Assembly: GCA_020634885.1 (NCBI GenBank)
Contig: JACKAW010000010.1
Location: 24,233 to 88,232, forward strand
Reading direction: 5' to 3'
Origin: Anaerolineales bacterium
GTDB lineage: Bacteria; Chloroflexota; Anaerolineae; Anaerolineales; Villigracilaceae
Length of the DNA: 64,000 bases
Shown here in pieces: positions 37,007-45,727 of this stretch. Below the pieces are notes generated by a model. It had not been told where the DNA came from and made no database searches. It worked only from the letters and a program-made list of their open reading frames with translations. Every line of letters starts with the position of its first letter. The stretch's first letter is position 1. Both the position numbers and the translations under genes were made by a program.

Positions 37007-37573
37007 CTAACGGCTTGGGGCGAAGCGTAAACGGCGAGCCATAAGAATGACGATGATGAAAGCCAAAGCCATCACGGTCAATCCGGGGACGCCCACATCA
37101 TCTACAAAACCGGTTTGAGGCAATGCGGTAGTGGTTGGGACGATGGTTAGTTGCGCAATTGCCGCTTGTGTTAGCGCGGCGCCTACTGTGGCAGTGGCAG
37201 CAACTTGCGTGCTGGCATTATTCCCATCGGCAACGGAGGTCGTTGTTGCAGTGGGCAGGTTTACAACGGAGGTAGCCGTGGGGGGCTGAGTGGCGGTGGG
37301 CAGCAAAGAGGCGGCGGCAGTGGCAGTCAACGCATCATTGATGAAGTTACTGGAGGCAATTGCGGTTTCAGTAGCGGCAACCGATGCTGCATCTGTTGCC
37401 TGTGTAGCGCCGCGATTGAGCACGATGAAGCCAACAAGACATGCGACTGCGATCAAAATGATCCCGCCAAGGATACCAGCGGCGATCAGGAAGGTACGAT
37501 TATTACTCGACTCCTCAGGGAGTTCTTCACCTTCAGGAATATTTTCGTCAAAAGCGGGTTCTTCAAAAGACAT
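37007..37573 (-). CDS. Single-pass surface protein with LPQTG sorting-like signal
   Basis: A 188-residue protein: acidic cytoplasmic N-terminus, membrane helix (about 28-52), a low-complexity Ala/Thr-rich region (about 55-150), then LPQTG (about 154), a hydrophobic stretch and a basic RRLRFAPSR end. This is the classical layout of a sortase substrate, although the N-terminal helix is an anchor rather than a clear cleaved signal peptide. No sortase gene is in the window. It lies 53 nt after the last gene of the MutL-like operon and may belong to it. Confidence 0.72.
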   Translation of the reverse strand: MSFEEPAFDENIPEGEELPEESSNNRTFLIAAGILGGIILIAVACLVGFIVLNRGATQATDAASVAATETAIASSNFINDALTATAAASLLPTATQPPTATSVVNLPTATTTSVADGNNASTQVAATATVGAALTQAAIAQLTIVPTTTALPQTGFVDDVGVPGLTVMALAFIIVILMARRLRFAPSR

Positions 37574-37626
37574 GGAGCACTCTCCTGATTTTATTTCTTG
37601 TATTATTTCCTACAACACTCTGGTAA

Positions 37627-38682
37627 TTATCCCACAACTTCCATATTTACAAGCGGAACAATCACGGTTTCATCATTTTCCAGTTTAACTTCAGCCGAGG
37701 GTGCGCGCATTCCACTGGGAAGGGTGGTTAGACCAGGTTTAATGGATACGACCGAGCCAACCATGCCCATGGCAGGCGGGCGCAGCATACGCACCTGAAC
37801 GCCGGGGGCAAGTTCTCGGAAATCATCTGCCAGAGGCGGCTCCGATGAGGTTGGAAGCGGGATGAATACTTCGGGATGGGCACCTGAGTAGCGATCATAA
37901 TTTTCGGCATTTAAAGATAATTCGCGTTTGATATTTGTACTGAGCAGTTTGTACGCAAGGGAATTCATTGGTACAGAACCAAAACCATCTGTCAGCAAAA
38001 CCGGAAATTTCATCTCGCGCGCCTTTGGGAGCAGAGCCGGAAGCATACTTGAGGCAATCAAACCGCGTGCGGGTAATTCTGCAAGAGCCTGCAATATTTC
38101 AGGAGACTTAATGATACCGCCAAGGATGATCGAACCGCGCATACTCACGTCCAACCGTCCGGGAGCAAGAACCGTTTCAGGTCCATCCATTAGGTTGACC
38201 AGCAGTCCAGTATCAATGCGTCCATTCCCCCACACCCCTTGAACCAAGCCGCCAGATGCTTGAATTACAACTCCACGTTCGGGTATGACTTCCACAACTG
38301 TTCCTGGAAGTCCGGCACGCAATTGCATTTTCGATTCGCCAACCTCCATAAGAACCTGCCCACCTCCCACAGCGACAACCCGTCCATCACGCGGCGCAGT
38401 CACTGTTCGCGGAAAGATACCCTTCCCGCGCGCAATTTCGGTTTCGGCTTTGATACGATCTCCAACCTGGCATTTGATGAGGGCATCGGCAGCGACAGGG
38501 GATATCTTAAGCGCATGAGCTATATCCAAAAGGGCATGTTCACGTGCCCAACGGGTTTCAGCAACAACATCTCCAGCCGAAACTTTTTGCTGAATGCGGG
38601 CAACCACACTCCCGGAAATGGGTAAAAGTCTTTCACGAACAACGGTTGTGAGACCTGTAACATGATGTACGGGTACGATCAT
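37627..38682 (-). CDS. Conserved beta-rich protein of unknown function, last gene of the MutL-like operon
   Basis: A 351-residue protein I cannot name. Near the N-terminus there are biotinyl/lipoyl-like or barrel-sandwich features (ISGSVVARIQQKVSAGDVVA, TAPRDGRVVAVGGGQVLMEV). A central part has VSMRGSIILGGIIKSPEILQ and VLLTDGFGSVPMN. A KOW-like C-terminal stretch (MGMVGSVVSIKPGLTTLPSG) ends the protein. No membrane segment. ATG 38682 was chosen over the longer frame at 38712 because it starts 2 nt after the MutL-like gene's stop. Tight linkage suggests a soluble partner of that protein. Confidence 0.72.
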   Translation of the reverse strand: MIVPVHHVTGLTTVVRERLLPISGSVVARIQQKVSAGDVVAETRWAREHALLDIAHALKISPVAADALIKCQVGDRIKAETEIARGKGIFPRTVTAPRDGRVVAVGGGQVLMEVGESKMQLRAGLPGTVVEVIPERGVVIQASGGLVQGVWGNGRIDTGLLVNLMDGPETVLAPGRLDVSMRGSIILGGIIKSPEILQALAELPARGLIASSMLPALLPKAREMKFPVLLTDGFGSVPMNSLAYKLLSTNIKRELSLNAENYDRYSGAHPEVFIPLPTSSEPPLADDFRELAPGVQVRMLRPPAMGMVGSVVSIKPGLTTLPSGMRAPSAEVKLENDETVIVPLVNMEVVG

Positions 38683-38684
38683 TT

Positions 38685-40445
38685 CTAGCCGCCTCCCAGT
38701 GCCCAATTCCATTTTTTGATAAGTTCACGCCTGCGCACCGGATCACCAGGAAGGTCCAGCGGACGCCCGCGTCCATCGAAAATGATGCCCAAGGTGCCGC
38801 CAGCAATGCTCATGTTTTTCACACCGCGACCGGAACCAAACCCAATATTGACGCCGCGTCCAACCTGAATGGTGATGCGGGCGGCTTCGCCTGTGGCAAG
38901 CGGTACAGTTTCGAGGAAGCCATACTTCAAATCCACGACAGATTCAGCGCCGGTGCTGTAGGTTATTTTGGCTTTGAGAATAGACTGTCCGTAGCGGGCT
39001 GACACAACCGGAGCTATGACCGTCCCTACACTAAGGAATGCGCCAGATTCGATAACCTGCACCGGCAGGATGCTATTTTGCGATGCGGCGGCGCCGAGCA
39101 TGGGCATGAGATTATTTTGATCCAAAATAACAGTAGAAATGCCGACCGGTTGCACAGAGTTAAGGAGTAGGAGTAAACTGCGCCCCGGGCTGGAGACATC
39201 ACTCAAGACAGACCCGCCTGCTATGATCGGGTCGAAGAGCGGGGTGAGTGTCTGTTTTATATATGCCGCATCTTTTGGAAAATCGCTCTGCGTTGCCTGC
39301 ATGGCGAGGAATAAGGACTGTGTAGCGACCGCCTGTGCAAGCGCCAAGTCTTCGGGGGTGGCGGCAATGGTGGCAGGATGCAGCGCCTTTTGATAGAGAT
39401 AGTCGAGCGCAACACTGGTGGGGATGTCAAGCGGACACCAACGCAGGATATCTTCAAGAGAGGTGTGGGCGGTCAGACTGGTGAGGTATTCACCTATGCC
39501 AAATTGTGGAAATACCTTTAAGACAGATTTTTTGGCAAACCCTGCTGCTATGGCTGCGGCTGAAGAGCCAAGGTCTACGCTGAGGAGTCCTTTTTTTGAG
39601 CCGTACACATCAGCAAGGAAACGTACCATTCGTCCTGTAGCGTAGGATGTGGGCAGGGTATGCCCGCCCGCCCAAAGGTCAAGCGAATCCAGACCTTTAA
39701 GTTGTTTTTTGCGGATGTTAATGAACATTTGCGCCAATTCAAGTCCGGCGGGATCTAAATCTTCCACATCCAACGAGGGGCGAATATTATGACTGAAATG
39801 AACCGAGGAAGCAAATGAGCCAACAAGGGATTGTACTTCGGTCGCCATTTTGGCATTGCCTGCGAACAATACAGCAGGTCGTTTTTCTTCCGGTAGAAGG
39901 TAGCTGGCAAGCCCGATGGGGTCGAGCAGTTTTTGGAGTGAGCGCGAGGCGCCCCCATCTGTACCGCCTGCAATGACCACCATATCGGGTCTGGCGCGCA
40001 GGATGCTATCTATCTGTTGTTGCGGTTTGCGGGTATCGCCGAGGCTGATGGTATCCATGATCTTTGTATACACAGATTCTGTCAGGCGGCGGGCGGTTTC
40101 AAGGGATATATCCTTAAGCAGCCCCACTACAATAGTCTTGATAGCGGGTCCCGCCGAAATGGTGACAACCAAAGAATCGACTCCAGTCCCGTTGGGCTGG
40201 CTTGGTACGATCAGGCTGCGGGTTGAATCCAGCAGGGTCTTCTGCAAAATATTTTGCAAAGATTGAATGGCATTGCGCGCGCCTTCAGAAACATCTTTAA
40301 AGGGTGCTTCCACGGTGCTGGGTGCAACGCCCGAAGCGACAAAGCGATATTCGCCTTCGATCACGTCAAATAACACCGCACGGGTGGTGGATGCGCCGAC
40401 ATCGATTGCAAGCAGGGAATTACCGGTGACCAATGAAGTGGGCAT
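38685..40445 (-). CDS. MutL-family (glutamate-mutase-linked) ASKHA protein
   Basis: A 586-residue protein of the actin/Hsp70/FtsA-like superfamily, matching the MutL family named after a gene next to glutamate mutase (not the DNA mismatch-repair MutL). The N-terminal phosphate-1 loop LLAIDVGASTTRAVLFDV and the second loop LLSVDLGSSAAAIAAGF are clear, and PDMVVIAGGTDGG and FDPIIAGGSVLSDVS are typical adenosine-loop-like glycine motifs. No mutase or B12 enzyme is nearby. Instead it sits among membrane proteins in a tight operon, so it may act as a nucleotide-driven assembly or regulatory factor (inference). Confidence 0.82.
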   Translation of the reverse strand: MPTSLVTGNSLLAIDVGASTTRAVLFDVIEGEYRFVASGVAPSTVEAPFKDVSEGARNAIQSLQNILQKTLLDSTRSLIVPSQPNGTGVDSLVVTISAGPAIKTIVVGLLKDISLETARRLTESVYTKIMDTISLGDTRKPQQQIDSILRARPDMVVIAGGTDGGASRSLQKLLDPIGLASYLLPEEKRPAVLFAGNAKMATEVQSLVGSFASSVHFSHNIRPSLDVEDLDPAGLELAQMFINIRKKQLKGLDSLDLWAGGHTLPTSYATGRMVRFLADVYGSKKGLLSVDLGSSAAAIAAGFAKKSVLKVFPQFGIGEYLTSLTAHTSLEDILRWCPLDIPTSVALDYLYQKALHPATIAATPEDLALAQAVATQSLFLAMQATQSDFPKDAAYIKQTLTPLFDPIIAGGSVLSDVSSPGRSLLLLLNSVQPVGISTVILDQNNLMPMLGAAASQNSILPVQVIESGAFLSVGTVIAPVVSARYGQSILKAKITYSTGAESVVDLKYGFLETVPLATGEAARITIQVGRGVNIGFGSGRGVKNMSIAGGTLGIIFDGRGRPLDLPGDPVRRRELIKKWNWALGGG

Positions 40446-40450
40446 AATAG

Positions 40451-41158
40451 CTATGGAACCCCGATCAGTGTGTTGATAAATTGAACAATGGAAAAGGCGC
40501 GTTCAAGCAAGGTGGTCAATGCCGAGGCAAATACGCCGGAAAATATAACGCCTAATGCAATGCCGATAAAGAACTGTCCCACCCAGGCTGCCACCTCAAT
40601 AAAACCCAAACGGTGGATTGTGCCATCCTGCTGGCGGCGAGCGCCAAAATGGAAGTATGCCAAAGATGTAACCACCCCAATCAGTATGACCGCGCCGCTT
40701 CCCAATACCTCAGAGACTTTGATGTTCCGCGCCTGTGCCACGTCAAGATCGAAAGCATTAATGGTGGCAGCGATCTGCGGTAGAAGGGTGCCGGTCAATG
40801 TGCCTACAAGGGTCACAGCCGCCCCCGCCCCCACCAAAAATGCCATCACCATCCGGGATGCTCCTGCAAATCGGGGAGATGCCTTCATCAATATAAAGAA
40901 CAGCCCAAGCCATGGAACAACCAGCCGGATCATCCCAACATCATATGCGCCTGTTTGTAGAACCGTGATGGTGGGTAAAAGTAGTTTTGCAAAAAGTACC
41001 TGCCAGAAGATAATGGCAATGGCATACCCTGAGGAAACTCCAACAAAAAGATAAACGGCGATCTTAAACAATGGATTATCGCCGATGAGGTAGCTTAACA
41101 CCATAAGTGTAAACAGAAAGCTCAACAGACCAGTAATAAGATCAAGAGAGAATACCAT
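40451..41158 (-). CDS. Multi-pass membrane protein of the MutL-like operon
   Basis: A 235-residue protein with about seven hydrophobic segments, starting MVFSLDLITGLLSFLFTLMV and ending VQFINTLIGVP. No recognised domain. It lies 3 nt after the zinc-ribbon repeat gene and 5 nt before the MutL-like gene. Function unknown; presumably part of a membrane complex with its neighbours. Confidence 0.75.
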   Translation of the reverse strand: MVFSLDLITGLLSFLFTLMVLSYLIGDNPLFKIAVYLFVGVSSGYAIAIIFWQVLFAKLLLPTITVLQTGAYDVGMIRLVVPWLGLFFILMKASPRFAGASRMVMAFLVGAGAAVTLVGTLTGTLLPQIAATINAFDLDVAQARNIKVSEVLGSGAVILIGVVTSLAYFHFGARRQQDGTIHRLGFIEVAAWVGQFFIGIALGVIFSGVFASALTTLLERAFSIVQFINTLIGVP

Positions 41159-41161
41159 GGG

Positions 41162-44032
41162 CTATCCCTCCCTCTTTGCGGTACGATCACGCATACCAAG
41201 GAACAGGTTTACCAAACCGCCTCCAAAGACAAGTATTGCAGCGATTAACATACCGGCAGAATATCCGTCCCAATACCTGCGCGCTGTGCCGGGGTTACCA
41301 TTGTTGTATTGGCGTTCAACGATCGCTCCGCCATATAAACCAGAAACCATCCCCTGCACCTGATTCGATTCAAAGTACGGCTGGATCATGGGTGCAGCTT
41401 GTGCGCTGGATACCACAAGGAATGGGGTTGCCCCGCGCAGTTCCTGCGTTTGCTCCACCCATGCACGGGCAGCCTCTGCATCGTCAGTAACGAGGATCAT
41501 AGCGGCAAATTGATTAAGAGCCGTTACGCCTTGCAAGGGAGGCTGTGTCCATGCAAACTGGTTGGAGGTATCAAACGTGATCGTTTGGGCAGGGTTTTGG
41601 GCAAATGAGCGTATGCCCATATGTCCGCCGGAGAGGTAGCCCAAATTCAGGTAGGTCACTCCGCTTTGGTAGCCGCGCCCAGCCAAAGGTCCAGAAATGA
41701 AGCGTTCAGCAAGTACAGAGCCATATTCATTGGTGGAGATAAAAGTCAGGCGGGGATGATTAAGAATCATCATATGGTCAAACAAGGGCGTTGCAGCAAC
41801 TTCCATTTCACCAGCACGGGAAGGGTCGTAATCGAAAATGACCAGAACAGGCGCATCGGGCGGGATGGATTGCACAATGGAAACTGCCGTCTTGAGTTCA
41901 TTGGGAACTCCAACTGGCATGGAAAAGATCTGCGTCCCCATGAAAGCGAATAAAAAGACAGAAACCACCATAACAAACGCCAAACCAAAACGCAGGATAC
42001 GCGAAGAACGCATCACGTTTTCAGAAGCAAGGGTAACAGGAGAAGTTTCTGCGGCGAGAATCTGTTCGAGAATACCCGCTTGTTTGAGTTGATCTTCGTC
42101 GGCATTTATTTTAATAGAATGAACTTTGGGTTTGCTTGTAGGGGCAAAACCGGCACCCACAGGCAATATGCCCGAAAGACCCGCAAATACTCCCTGCACT
42201 TCAGCCGGCTCACTATTATTGCCAGATAAGGCAGAAGCCAACGCCATCCCCTCATTGGCATTGGGTGTTTGTTCTACCGGACGCATCGCCTCCACCCATG
42301 AGGGTAACTCATTCGGAGCAAGCGCATCTGAACCAATAATAGGCTCGGGTGTGGCGGGGCTTTCCATTGCATCAGAAAGCCAATCGGGCATCTCAGTAAA
42401 AAGCGCGTCATTGCCATCTGGCAAGTTGGAATCAAAGGCAGGCGTCTCGGCAAAGGGCACCGAGGCAGACAGCCCTTCGAGTTCTTCAGGTTTATTTTTT
42501 TCAGGTTCGTCAAAAATAGTTGACTCTGGGGCAGCAGAACGCAGCCAATCGGGAACAGCACTAAAGAGACCATCCCCCGCAGCGCGCTCATCCTTTACAT
42601 CTTCACCTTCTAATGAAGCGCCAAAAGGATCAACAGCAGAGGCTGCTTCGGGAGTCAACCATGAAGGTTCTTCATAGGATTTATTAGAAGAAAGCGGATC
42701 AGACTCACTTTGAGTGGATTCAACAAAAGGAGCCATTCCTCCACTCATGTCTTTCAACCAATCGGGAGTATCGTCACTACCCAAGTCAAACGCACCAGAC
42801 GATGGCTGCGCTGACGGCAATTCGGCGGGGGCTTCAACCTCGCCTCCACTCATGTCTTTCAACCAATCGGGGGTATCGTCACTGCCGAAGTCAAACGCAC
42901 CAGACGATGGCTGCGCCGACGGCAATTCGGCGGGGGCTTCAACCTCGCCGCCAGACATTTCTTTCAGCCAATCGGGAGTGTCGTCACTGCCCAAATCAAA
43001 CGCACCAGACGATGGCTGCGCTGACGGCAATTCGGCGGGGGCTTCAACCTCGCCGCCAGACATATCTTTCAGCCAATCGGGAGTGTCGTCACTGCCCAAG
43101 TCAAACGCACCAGGCGATGGTTGCGCTGACGGCAATTCGGCGGGGGCTTCAACCTCACCGCCAGACATTTCTTTCAGCCAATCGGGAGTGTCGTCACTGC
43201 CCAAATCAAACGCACCAGACGATGGCTGCGCTGACGGCAATTCAGCGGGGGCTTCAACCTCGCCGTCAGACATTTCTTTCAACCAATCGGGAGTATCGTC
43301 ACTGCCCAAGTCAAACGCACCAGACGAGTTAGATTCATCCTGAGGTTGGTCAAACCAGTTTGAAGACCCGAAAGAGCCGGTGTCAGCCGGTTTGGGTTGC
43401 TTTTCATCCCCCGCGCTGAACCAATCTGAAGAACCATCAGTAGTCTCAGAAAAAGCCGCCGGATCAAAAGCCGGAGCTTGTTGTGCAGGTGTATCTTGCA
43501 AAAAGTCGGTTAACTCATCTTTTTCATCAGTACTGATAGTGGAAGAGTTTTGAAGCCCAGCAAGCCAATCCGCTTCGCCCTCGGAAGATTCAGTCCATTT
43601 GATACCTTCCGCAGAATCAATGGGGTTCTCCGTTTGAACGGTTTCTTTGGGCTTTGCTGCGCCTGTAATACTGGTTAACCAGTCTGGTATGTCTTCGTCG
43701 TCTTCATCATCTGCCTGAGATTGCAAGCCCGATAAAAAGTCGATATTTGAAGCAGGCGCAGCGGGTTTTGGAGTCGGTTGACGGGGTTGCTGCTGAATTG
43801 GTGGAACTTCTATTTTATTAGAAGAAGTTTCATCCGCTGCTTTTGCGTCCGAACGGGCGCTACGAAGCCATTCAGGCAGCATGGGCTCAAGTTCACCAGT
43901 ATCCACTTGTTTTGGCGATTGTCCAGGCACAAAGAGGGCATCTGTTGCCAGTGGGGTTTGACAATTGGAGCAAGATTTTTGCCCAACCGGATTTTCCCTT
44001 CCGCATTGAGGGCATACTCTTGTATCAGTCAT
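41162..44032 (-). CDS. Zinc-ribbon, repeat-containing membrane protein of the MutL-like operon
   Basis: A 956-residue protein. The N-terminal zinc ribbon is CPQCGRENPVGQKSCSNC. A long acidic cytoplasmic region follows with many (P/A)DWL-type motifs and five and a half copies of a 35-residue repeat (core GSDDTPDWLK, then EVEAPAELPSAQP). A membrane helix (about 672-692), an extracytoplasmic domain of about 220 residues (VLVIFDYDPSRAGEMEV, AAMILVTDDAEAARAW) and a C-terminal membrane helix come after. The ATG overlaps the upstream TAA (TAATG). The DWL repeats look like docking motifs for a partner. Function unknown. Confidence 0.78.
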   Translation of the reverse strand: MTDTRVCPQCGRENPVGQKSCSNCQTPLATDALFVPGQSPKQVDTGELEPMLPEWLRSARSDAKAADETSSNKIEVPPIQQQPRQPTPKPAAPASNIDFLSGLQSQADDEDDEDIPDWLTSITGAAKPKETVQTENPIDSAEGIKWTESSEGEADWLAGLQNSSTISTDEKDELTDFLQDTPAQQAPAFDPAAFSETTDGSSDWFSAGDEKQPKPADTGSFGSSNWFDQPQDESNSSGAFDLGSDDTPDWLKEMSDGEVEAPAELPSAQPSSGAFDLGSDDTPDWLKEMSGGEVEAPAELPSAQPSPGAFDLGSDDTPDWLKDMSGGEVEAPAELPSAQPSSGAFDLGSDDTPDWLKEMSGGEVEAPAELPSAQPSSGAFDFGSDDTPDWLKDMSGGEVEAPAELPSAQPSSGAFDLGSDDTPDWLKDMSGGMAPFVESTQSESDPLSSNKSYEEPSWLTPEAASAVDPFGASLEGEDVKDERAAGDGLFSAVPDWLRSAAPESTIFDEPEKNKPEELEGLSASVPFAETPAFDSNLPDGNDALFTEMPDWLSDAMESPATPEPIIGSDALAPNELPSWVEAMRPVEQTPNANEGMALASALSGNNSEPAEVQGVFAGLSGILPVGAGFAPTSKPKVHSIKINADEDQLKQAGILEQILAAETSPVTLASENVMRSSRILRFGLAFVMVVSVFLFAFMGTQIFSMPVGVPNELKTAVSIVQSIPPDAPVLVIFDYDPSRAGEMEVAATPLFDHMMILNHPRLTFISTNEYGSVLAERFISGPLAGRGYQSGVTYLNLGYLSGGHMGIRSFAQNPAQTITFDTSNQFAWTQPPLQGVTALNQFAAMILVTDDAEAARAWVEQTQELRGATPFLVVSSAQAAPMIQPYFESNQVQGMVSGLYGGAIVERQYNNGNPGTARRYWDGYSAGMLIAAILVFGGGLVNLFLGMRDRTAKREG
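42738..43330 (-). repeat. 105-bp tandem repeat inside the zinc-ribbon gene
   Basis: Five full units and one partial unit of 105 bp encode 35-residue repeats that differ at only a few residues (E/D in DWLKEM and DWLKDM, L/F in AFDLGS, S/P in SSGAF and SPGAF). Near-identity at the DNA level suggests recent expansion or gene conversion. Confidence 0.93.
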
Positions 44033-44646
44033 TATTTACCCCCATAGGGTCGGTCTATGCCGAACAGCACACGCAAACCAGTGAGGAGCGTACCAAGCGA
44101 AACGCCGATCAATATGCCACGCACACCGCCAAGAGCCAGAATTTGCGAAACCCACGGGCGGATGAGCGTCCCCAAAATAGGCATATCTCCAAATGGGAGC
44201 GTGGCAGAAGCAAAAAAGATCAAGGACGCTGTAACAATAAAAGTAATGCTCATTGCGTCTGCGCGGCGGCGTAAAAGGCGTATGGCAGTGTAAAGTAAAG
44301 TGACGGTAAGAAGCGCAAGCAAAGAAGCTTCCACTGGAATAATGATCCCATTCAGGAAAATTGCCTGCATAAATGAATTTTGTGGTTTGAATGCCAACCC
44401 CAACCCCGCCGCTACGATCATACCCATGATTAACATGGCGCTATAAATGCCATCTTTTGCGCGGCGGCGTACTTTATCCGCATGGACTGTTGCAAGATTT
44501 ATGACACCAACCACTGCTGCTACAGCAACAAGAATAACCGCCCATTCCAACAGTATGGTTTGAACCGGAACAGCCACCGGCAGAAAATACCCCAAAAGAA
44601 CGAGCAAACCTACAGCGATGGCAATAACAGCAGAGACTACACGCAT
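44032..44646 (-). CDS. Multi-pass membrane protein of the MutL-like operon
   Basis: A 204-residue protein, almost wholly hydrophobic, with about six membrane helices (MRVVSAVIAIAVGLLVLLGY at the start, VRGILIGVSLGTLLTGLRVL near the end). No family recognised. ATG 44646 overlaps the previous gene's TAA as TAATG, and its own TAA overlaps the next ATG the same way, so it is coupled on both sides. A longer frame from 44706 exists but is less likely. Confidence 0.75.
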   Translation of the reverse strand: MRVVSAVIAIAVGLLVLLGYFLPVAVPVQTILLEWAVILVAVAAVVGVINLATVHADKVRRRAKDGIYSAMLIMGMIVAAGLGLAFKPQNSFMQAIFLNGIIIPVEASLLALLTVTLLYTAIRLLRRRADAMSITFIVTASLIFFASATLPFGDMPILGTLIRPWVSQILALGGVRGILIGVSLGTLLTGLRVLFGIDRPYGGK

Positions 44647-45377
44647 TATATAATCCCTATGAATTTCAACCCTGCGCCCACGATCAACCCCACAATAATG
44701 ACCCAACGGAAAACATCCTGCACGGTCAGGCTGGCAGAATAAACCGCATCGTCATTCAGATAGGCACCTGTCGCAAATAACTCTTCGCCGATCAAGGCTT
44801 CCTGGGCGCTTGTAAAAAGTATGGATTGTCCAGCAAGATCATCGGATGCCCCGATCAGGGGAACATTGGCACGTTCAGAAGCATCAGCGATTAGCCCCGC
44901 CTCTGAGCCGAGATTGCCAAGCACAATGGTCGTGGAAACATTTTCATTTTGTGAAATATACATTGCACCTGCTGCATAACTAAAAGGTGTAAGTCCTGTC
45001 ACCCGCCCAATGGTGTGAACGTAGGCATCCTCAACGCCCGCTGCTTGATAGCCAGCCTCCAATGTATCCTGAGTCAATAAACCAAGTGTCGAGTCACCTG
45101 CCGAAGCCACTGAAGGCATATCACTCACCGAAGTGCGCTCGGCAACATTCCGAAGGAGCGCCAGACCAGCAAACGCAGACCCACCGCGTCCGTCCGTCAT
45201 TCTGCCATGTCCAAGGGAGATATGCAGGCGTTTTCCATCTTCGATGCTAAGCCCTAATGAACGGATGAGGCGAGTGAAGGCTGGAATCTCCCTTATCGCA
45301 GAAGAAGAGCGGCGCTTCCACAACGTAACCACACCAAGCAAAACAACAGCAAGAATGAGAATAATAAATGCGTTCAT
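44646..45377 (-). CDS. DUF6754-like membrane protein of the MutL-like operon
   Basis: A 243-residue protein with an N-terminal membrane helix (MNAFIILILAVVLLGVVTLW), a soluble domain of about 190 residues (LGLSIEDGKRLHISLGHG, VLGNLGSEAGLIADASER) and a C-terminal membrane helix. The pattern resembles a family I recall as DUF6754; the assignment is from memory and tentative. Its ATG overlaps the stop of the small upstream gene (ATGA). Confidence 0.7.
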   Translation of the reverse strand: MNAFIILILAVVLLGVVTLWKRRSSSAIREIPAFTRLIRSLGLSIEDGKRLHISLGHGRMTDGRGGSAFAGLALLRNVAERTSVSDMPSVASAGDSTLGLLTQDTLEAGYQAAGVEDAYVHTIGRVTGLTPFSYAAGAMYISQNENVSTTIVLGNLGSEAGLIADASERANVPLIGASDDLAGQSILFTSAQEALIGEELFATGAYLNDDAVYSASLTVQDVFRWVIIVGLIVGAGLKFIGII

Positions 45378-45610
45378 GGGTTCCTGGTAATAAACGCGGC
45401 AAATGCACGGGTTTCTGTTTCATCTTCAAGCATTCCGGCAAGCGCAGAGAGGGCGTCATTTTTGATGAAACCGCCGCTAAAATAAATCGCCTGTGCACCG
45501 AGCAGGGTGAACGGACTTCCTGCTTCAAGGAACGAGGCGACAAGCTCATCAAGTTGGTAGCGGCGCAGGGTCTCAGCCCAGCGTTGCCAGAATTCGCGCG
45601 TTGAATTCAT
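45374..45610 (-). CDS. Small protein, first gene of the MutL-like operon
   Basis: A 78-residue protein (MNSTREFWQRWAETLRRYQL at the start) with no recognised domain and no clear membrane segment. I see no Shine-Dalgarno sequence; TATACT lies 8-13 nt before the ATG on the minus strand, so the transcript may be nearly leaderless. The ATGA overlap with the next gene supports it being real. Confidence 0.6.
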   Translation of the reverse strand: MNSTREFWQRWAETLRRYQLDELVASFLEAGSPFTLLGAQAIYFSGGFIKNDALSALAGMLEDETETRAFAAFITRNP

Positions 45611-45684
45611 ATTAACGGCGAGTATAGCATAAATTTATTGCCACCCCGCCGTATATAGATGAAAACAATATTGCAATTGAGTGA

Positions 45685-45727
45685 AATTATGAGACCCTGA
45701 AGACATGAACTTCAGGGTCTCATAATT
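45685..45727 (-). terminator. Hairpin after glgC
   Basis: AATTATGAGACCCTGAAG and CTTCAGGGTCTCATAATT form a perfect 18-bp stem with a 7-nt loop that begins in the glgC stop codon. The U-tract is weak. Confidence 0.75.

Noticed and set aside
38685..40445. DNA mismatch-repair MutL
   Set aside because: The sequence has ASKHA phosphate loops (DVGASTTRA, DLGSSAAAI), not GHKL ATPase motifs; it is the glutamate-mutase-linked MutL family, which only shares the name.
42714..43343. 209-codon + strand frame of perfect repeats opposite the zinc-ribbon gene
   Set aside because: It is the antisense of the 105-bp repeat; the open frame follows from repeat composition.
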